Shown: positions 62,316-64,000 of the stretch, one piece after another
Numbering within the stretch: position 1 is the first letter of the stretch
Layout of the letters: every line of letters starts with the position of its first letter
Assembly (NCBI RefSeq): GCF_000019225.1
Contig: NC_010995.1
Coordinates: 2,178,501-2,242,500 of the forward strand
Length of the DNA: 64,000 nucleotides
Source of the DNA: Cellvibrio japonicus Ueda107
Lineage (GTDB): Bacteria; Pseudomonadota; Gammaproteobacteria; Pseudomonadales; Cellvibrionaceae
Reading direction: 5' to 3'
The notes under the pieces: model-generated
The model's input: only the letters and a program-made list of their open reading frames with translations
The model's database searches: none
What the model was told of the DNA's origin: nothing
Made by a program: the position numbers and the translations under genes

Positions 62316-63905
62316 TTAGAAATAAGAGAACAGGGATAACTGGCTTACCTTAACAAAGCTCTGCTGGGCGGCACTCAATACAAAGGATTGCATGGAAAGC
62401 TGGATTGACGCTTCGGCATAGTCAAGGTCCTGCAAACTGGAAAGCACCGTTTTGGTGGTCAGGGTAACATCCAGGTTCAGATCCCGTGAACTTTCCAGGG
62501 TATTCAGGCGAGCCCCCACGTCGCCCTGAACCGCAGCCAGGTTAGTAATGGCACTCTCCAGGTTGGTCAGGGTTTTAGCCACCAGCTCCGCCAATTTTTC
62601 CTTGCTCTCAGGGCTATCTTTTACCTCGCGCATTGCCTGGGCAAAGCGCGACAAGGTCGTCAACAAACCTTGTTTGTCGGTAGATTCCACAAAAAAACTA
62701 TCGCCATTAACTGCGGTTACGCCATTGGTAGACGCACTTCCCATCCCCTGGCTTGGAAAGCCCAAGGCGGCATCTGTATCGGGATTGCCACCGGAAACCG
62801 TGATATTCAGGCCATTAGCCACAGTAAAACCTGTGGGTGTCAGGGTGACCCCCAATGCAGCCAACTTCGCCTGGTTGCTAGGGGTTCCCGTGGTACTGTT
62901 GAGTAAGGCGGCCATATCCGCCGCGCTGTTCACATTCGCATCCAGCAACAGCGTCTCTGTGCGAGCCCCCACGGTCACGGTGAGGGTTGTTGGCGCTGCC
63001 GAAAAATCGACAGGAAAACTCGCACCAGAGCCAAAATTCAGGGTTGCAGGAACAGCCGGCTCACCCGAGTAGGGATTGCCAACAATACGGAATCGCGCAC
63101 CAGCCACTTCAATATCCTGGCCGGCGATATAAGTCTGGTTAGTAATAAGCTGCTTGCCGGATGTTTTTTCCGTCACACTAAAAACGACACCAAGCCCTGT
63201 ACGGTTAAAGCTGATCACCAGATCATCGGGATACAAACGGTCAAAGGCTTCCTGATCAATAACTTCGCCTACGCTGATCATTGCAGGAGGCAGCGCTTTG
63301 TTAGCGGTGCTGGCAGATGTTGTGAAGGTGTTGTGTCCGCTGGGTACATCGACAAACAATTTTTTGCCGGAATCGCTTACCGGAACACTGACGGATGCGG
63401 ACGCTTGCAAACGCAGCTGGCCTTCATCACCCAGGTAGGAAAAATTGCCGCCGCCATCGCTGGTAAAAGGCTTGGTCGAACTCTGGTAACCCGCAAAAAT
63501 ATATTGACCGGATGCATTGCGGGTATTTTGTAAATTGAGCAATTCATCCATGCGTGCTTCAACTTCAGCGGCATAGGCCGCATAGTCTGCCTGTGTCAGA
63601 ACGGCGGTATTACCTGCAGAGACAGCAATCTGGCGCATACGTTGAACCAGGCTGACAATCGTCTGGAGACTGGACTCTTCAAGATTTAAATTATTTTCAG
63701 CGATATCAATATTTTTTTTATATTGCTCAGTGCGCGCCAATTCCTGGTTAAGCTGCAAAATCGTCGTCGCCGCCACCGGATCATCGGCGGGCGATAGCAC
63801 TTTTTTCCCCGTGGCCATCTGCTCCTGGATTTTGGTGACCGACGATTGCGCCTGGCTGATGCCCAAGGTGGCGATGTTGTAGATTTGCGAAGTGGATACG
63901 CGCAT
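62316..63905 (-). CDS. flgL: Flagellar hook-filament junction protein FlgL (HAP3)
   Basis: FlgL, with FlgK, joins the hook to the filament. The N-terminus MRVSTSQIYNIATLGISQAQ and the flagellin-like core (QEQMATGKKVLSPADDPVAA, then ENNLNLEESSLQTIVSLVQRMRQI) are diagnostic. The C-terminus (LSMQSFVLSAAQQSFVKVSQLSLFSYF) matches D0. At 529 residues it is longer than enterobacterial FlgL (about 317) because of an enlarged middle. It is the rightmost gene of the cluster; flgK would be expected to its right, outside the window. Confidence 0.94.
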   Translation of the reverse strand: MRVSTSQIYNIATLGISQAQSSVTKIQEQMATGKKVLSPADDPVAATTILQLNQELARTEQYKKNIDIAENNLNLEESSLQTIVSLVQRMRQIAVSAGNTAVLTQADYAAYAAEVEARMDELLNLQNTRNASGQYIFAGYQSSTKPFTSDGGGNFSYLGDEGQLRLQASASVSVPVSDSGKKLFVDVPSGHNTFTTSASTANKALPPAMISVGEVIDQEAFDRLYPDDLVISFNRTGLGVVFSVTEKTSGKQLITNQTYIAGQDIEVAGARFRIVGNPYSGEPAVPATLNFGSGASFPVDFSAAPTTLTVTVGARTETLLLDANVNSAADMAALLNSTTGTPSNQAKLAALGVTLTPTGFTVANGLNITVSGGNPDTDAALGFPSQGMGSASTNGVTAVNGDSFFVESTDKQGLLTTLSRFAQAMREVKDSPESKEKLAELVAKTLTNLESAITNLAAVQGDVGARLNTLESSRDLNLDVTLTTKTVLSSLQDLDYAEASIQLSMQSFVLSAAQQSFVKVSQLSLFSYF

Positions 63906-63925
63906 GACTAGGCTCCGTTTAATAT

Positions 63926-63941
63926 CGGCAATTTATTGCCG
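63926..63941. repeat. 16-base palindrome upstream of flgL
   Basis: CGGCAAT and ATTGCCG flank TT in a perfect 7+2+7 palindrome, 21 bases before the flgL start. No T run follows, so it looks like an operator or a processing hairpin rather than a terminator. Confidence 0.5.
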
Positions 63942-64000
63942 CTACCAAGACAATTACAGAGACTCATGCACAAACTGATCCAAACTGATTGGGTAAGGTT

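Noticed and set aside
63954..64000. Possible 3' end of flgK at the right edge
   Set aside because: One minus-strand frame is open for 14 codons to a TAA at 63954, but its residues do not resemble a FlgK C-terminus and another frame is also open; too short to call.

Overview
The window reads as chromosomal DNA of a motile, respiring gammaproteobacterium from the Cellvibrionales/Pseudomonadales side of the class. Evidence: an smc-zipA-ligA operon, CcmH/CcmI cytochrome c maturation, a polar-type flagellar filament cluster with FlaG, a zinc-type HemB, OvoA, and a serine-rich linker of the kind common in Cellvibrio exported proteins. Cellvibrio is my best genus guess, by inference only. I see no insertion sequence, prophage, CRISPR array or rRNA.

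Layout. 1-7804 (minus) is the 5' part of a lipo-NRPS gene: fatty acyl-AMP ligase, ACP, C, A, PCP, C, A, cut by the left edge. Divergent from it is a PvdS/FecI-type ECF sigma factor behind a good Fur box (8147-8165), so this is probably an iron-regulated acylated siderophore locus. 9298-20197 is a divergent glycogen locus: glgC, a GH57 glycosidase, malQ and a PilZ gene leftward; glgB, glgA and pgm rightward. 20260-26078 holds housekeeping and stress genes (Ca/Na antiporter, pirin, OsmC, glutaredoxin-like protein, prepilin-like protein, GNAT, rimO) and an unusual protein joining two MshEN half-motifs to a lipoprotein-like signal and an FnIII domain. 26264-36163 holds a MalY/PatB lyase, a coupled MHYT hybrid kinase and HD-GYP regulator, ovoA, a DUF815 ATPase and a response regulator.

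36186-51420 is a long leftward run: smc, zipA, ligA, a transglycosylase lipoprotein, an unknown gene, hemB, a DUF3012-like membrane protein, and a three-gene Mks/Wadjet-type condensin (JetA, JetB and JetC-like) without the JetD nuclease. 51783-53635 is a ccmH-ccmI pair detached from other ccm genes. tRNA-Val(TAC) and tRNA-Asp(GTC) follow on the plus strand with their own promoter and terminator. 54289-63905 (minus) is the filament cluster flgL, fliT-like, flagellin, flaG, flagellin, fliD. The two flagellin genes appear to have different promoter classes (sigma-28 and sigma-54) but share a leader element.

Themes. Cyclic-di-GMP recurs (PilZ, MshEN, HD-GYP). Two SMC-type complexes sit in one co-directional run. 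Most transcription units end in clear intrinsic terminators. The strongest candidates for new biology are the MshEN/lipobox fusion protein, the nuclease-less JetABC-type condensin and the Fur-controlled lipo-NRPS with an altered condensation motif. Starts were moved inward from the longest reading frame where the ribosome-binding site, gene overlap or family alignment required it; each case is stated.
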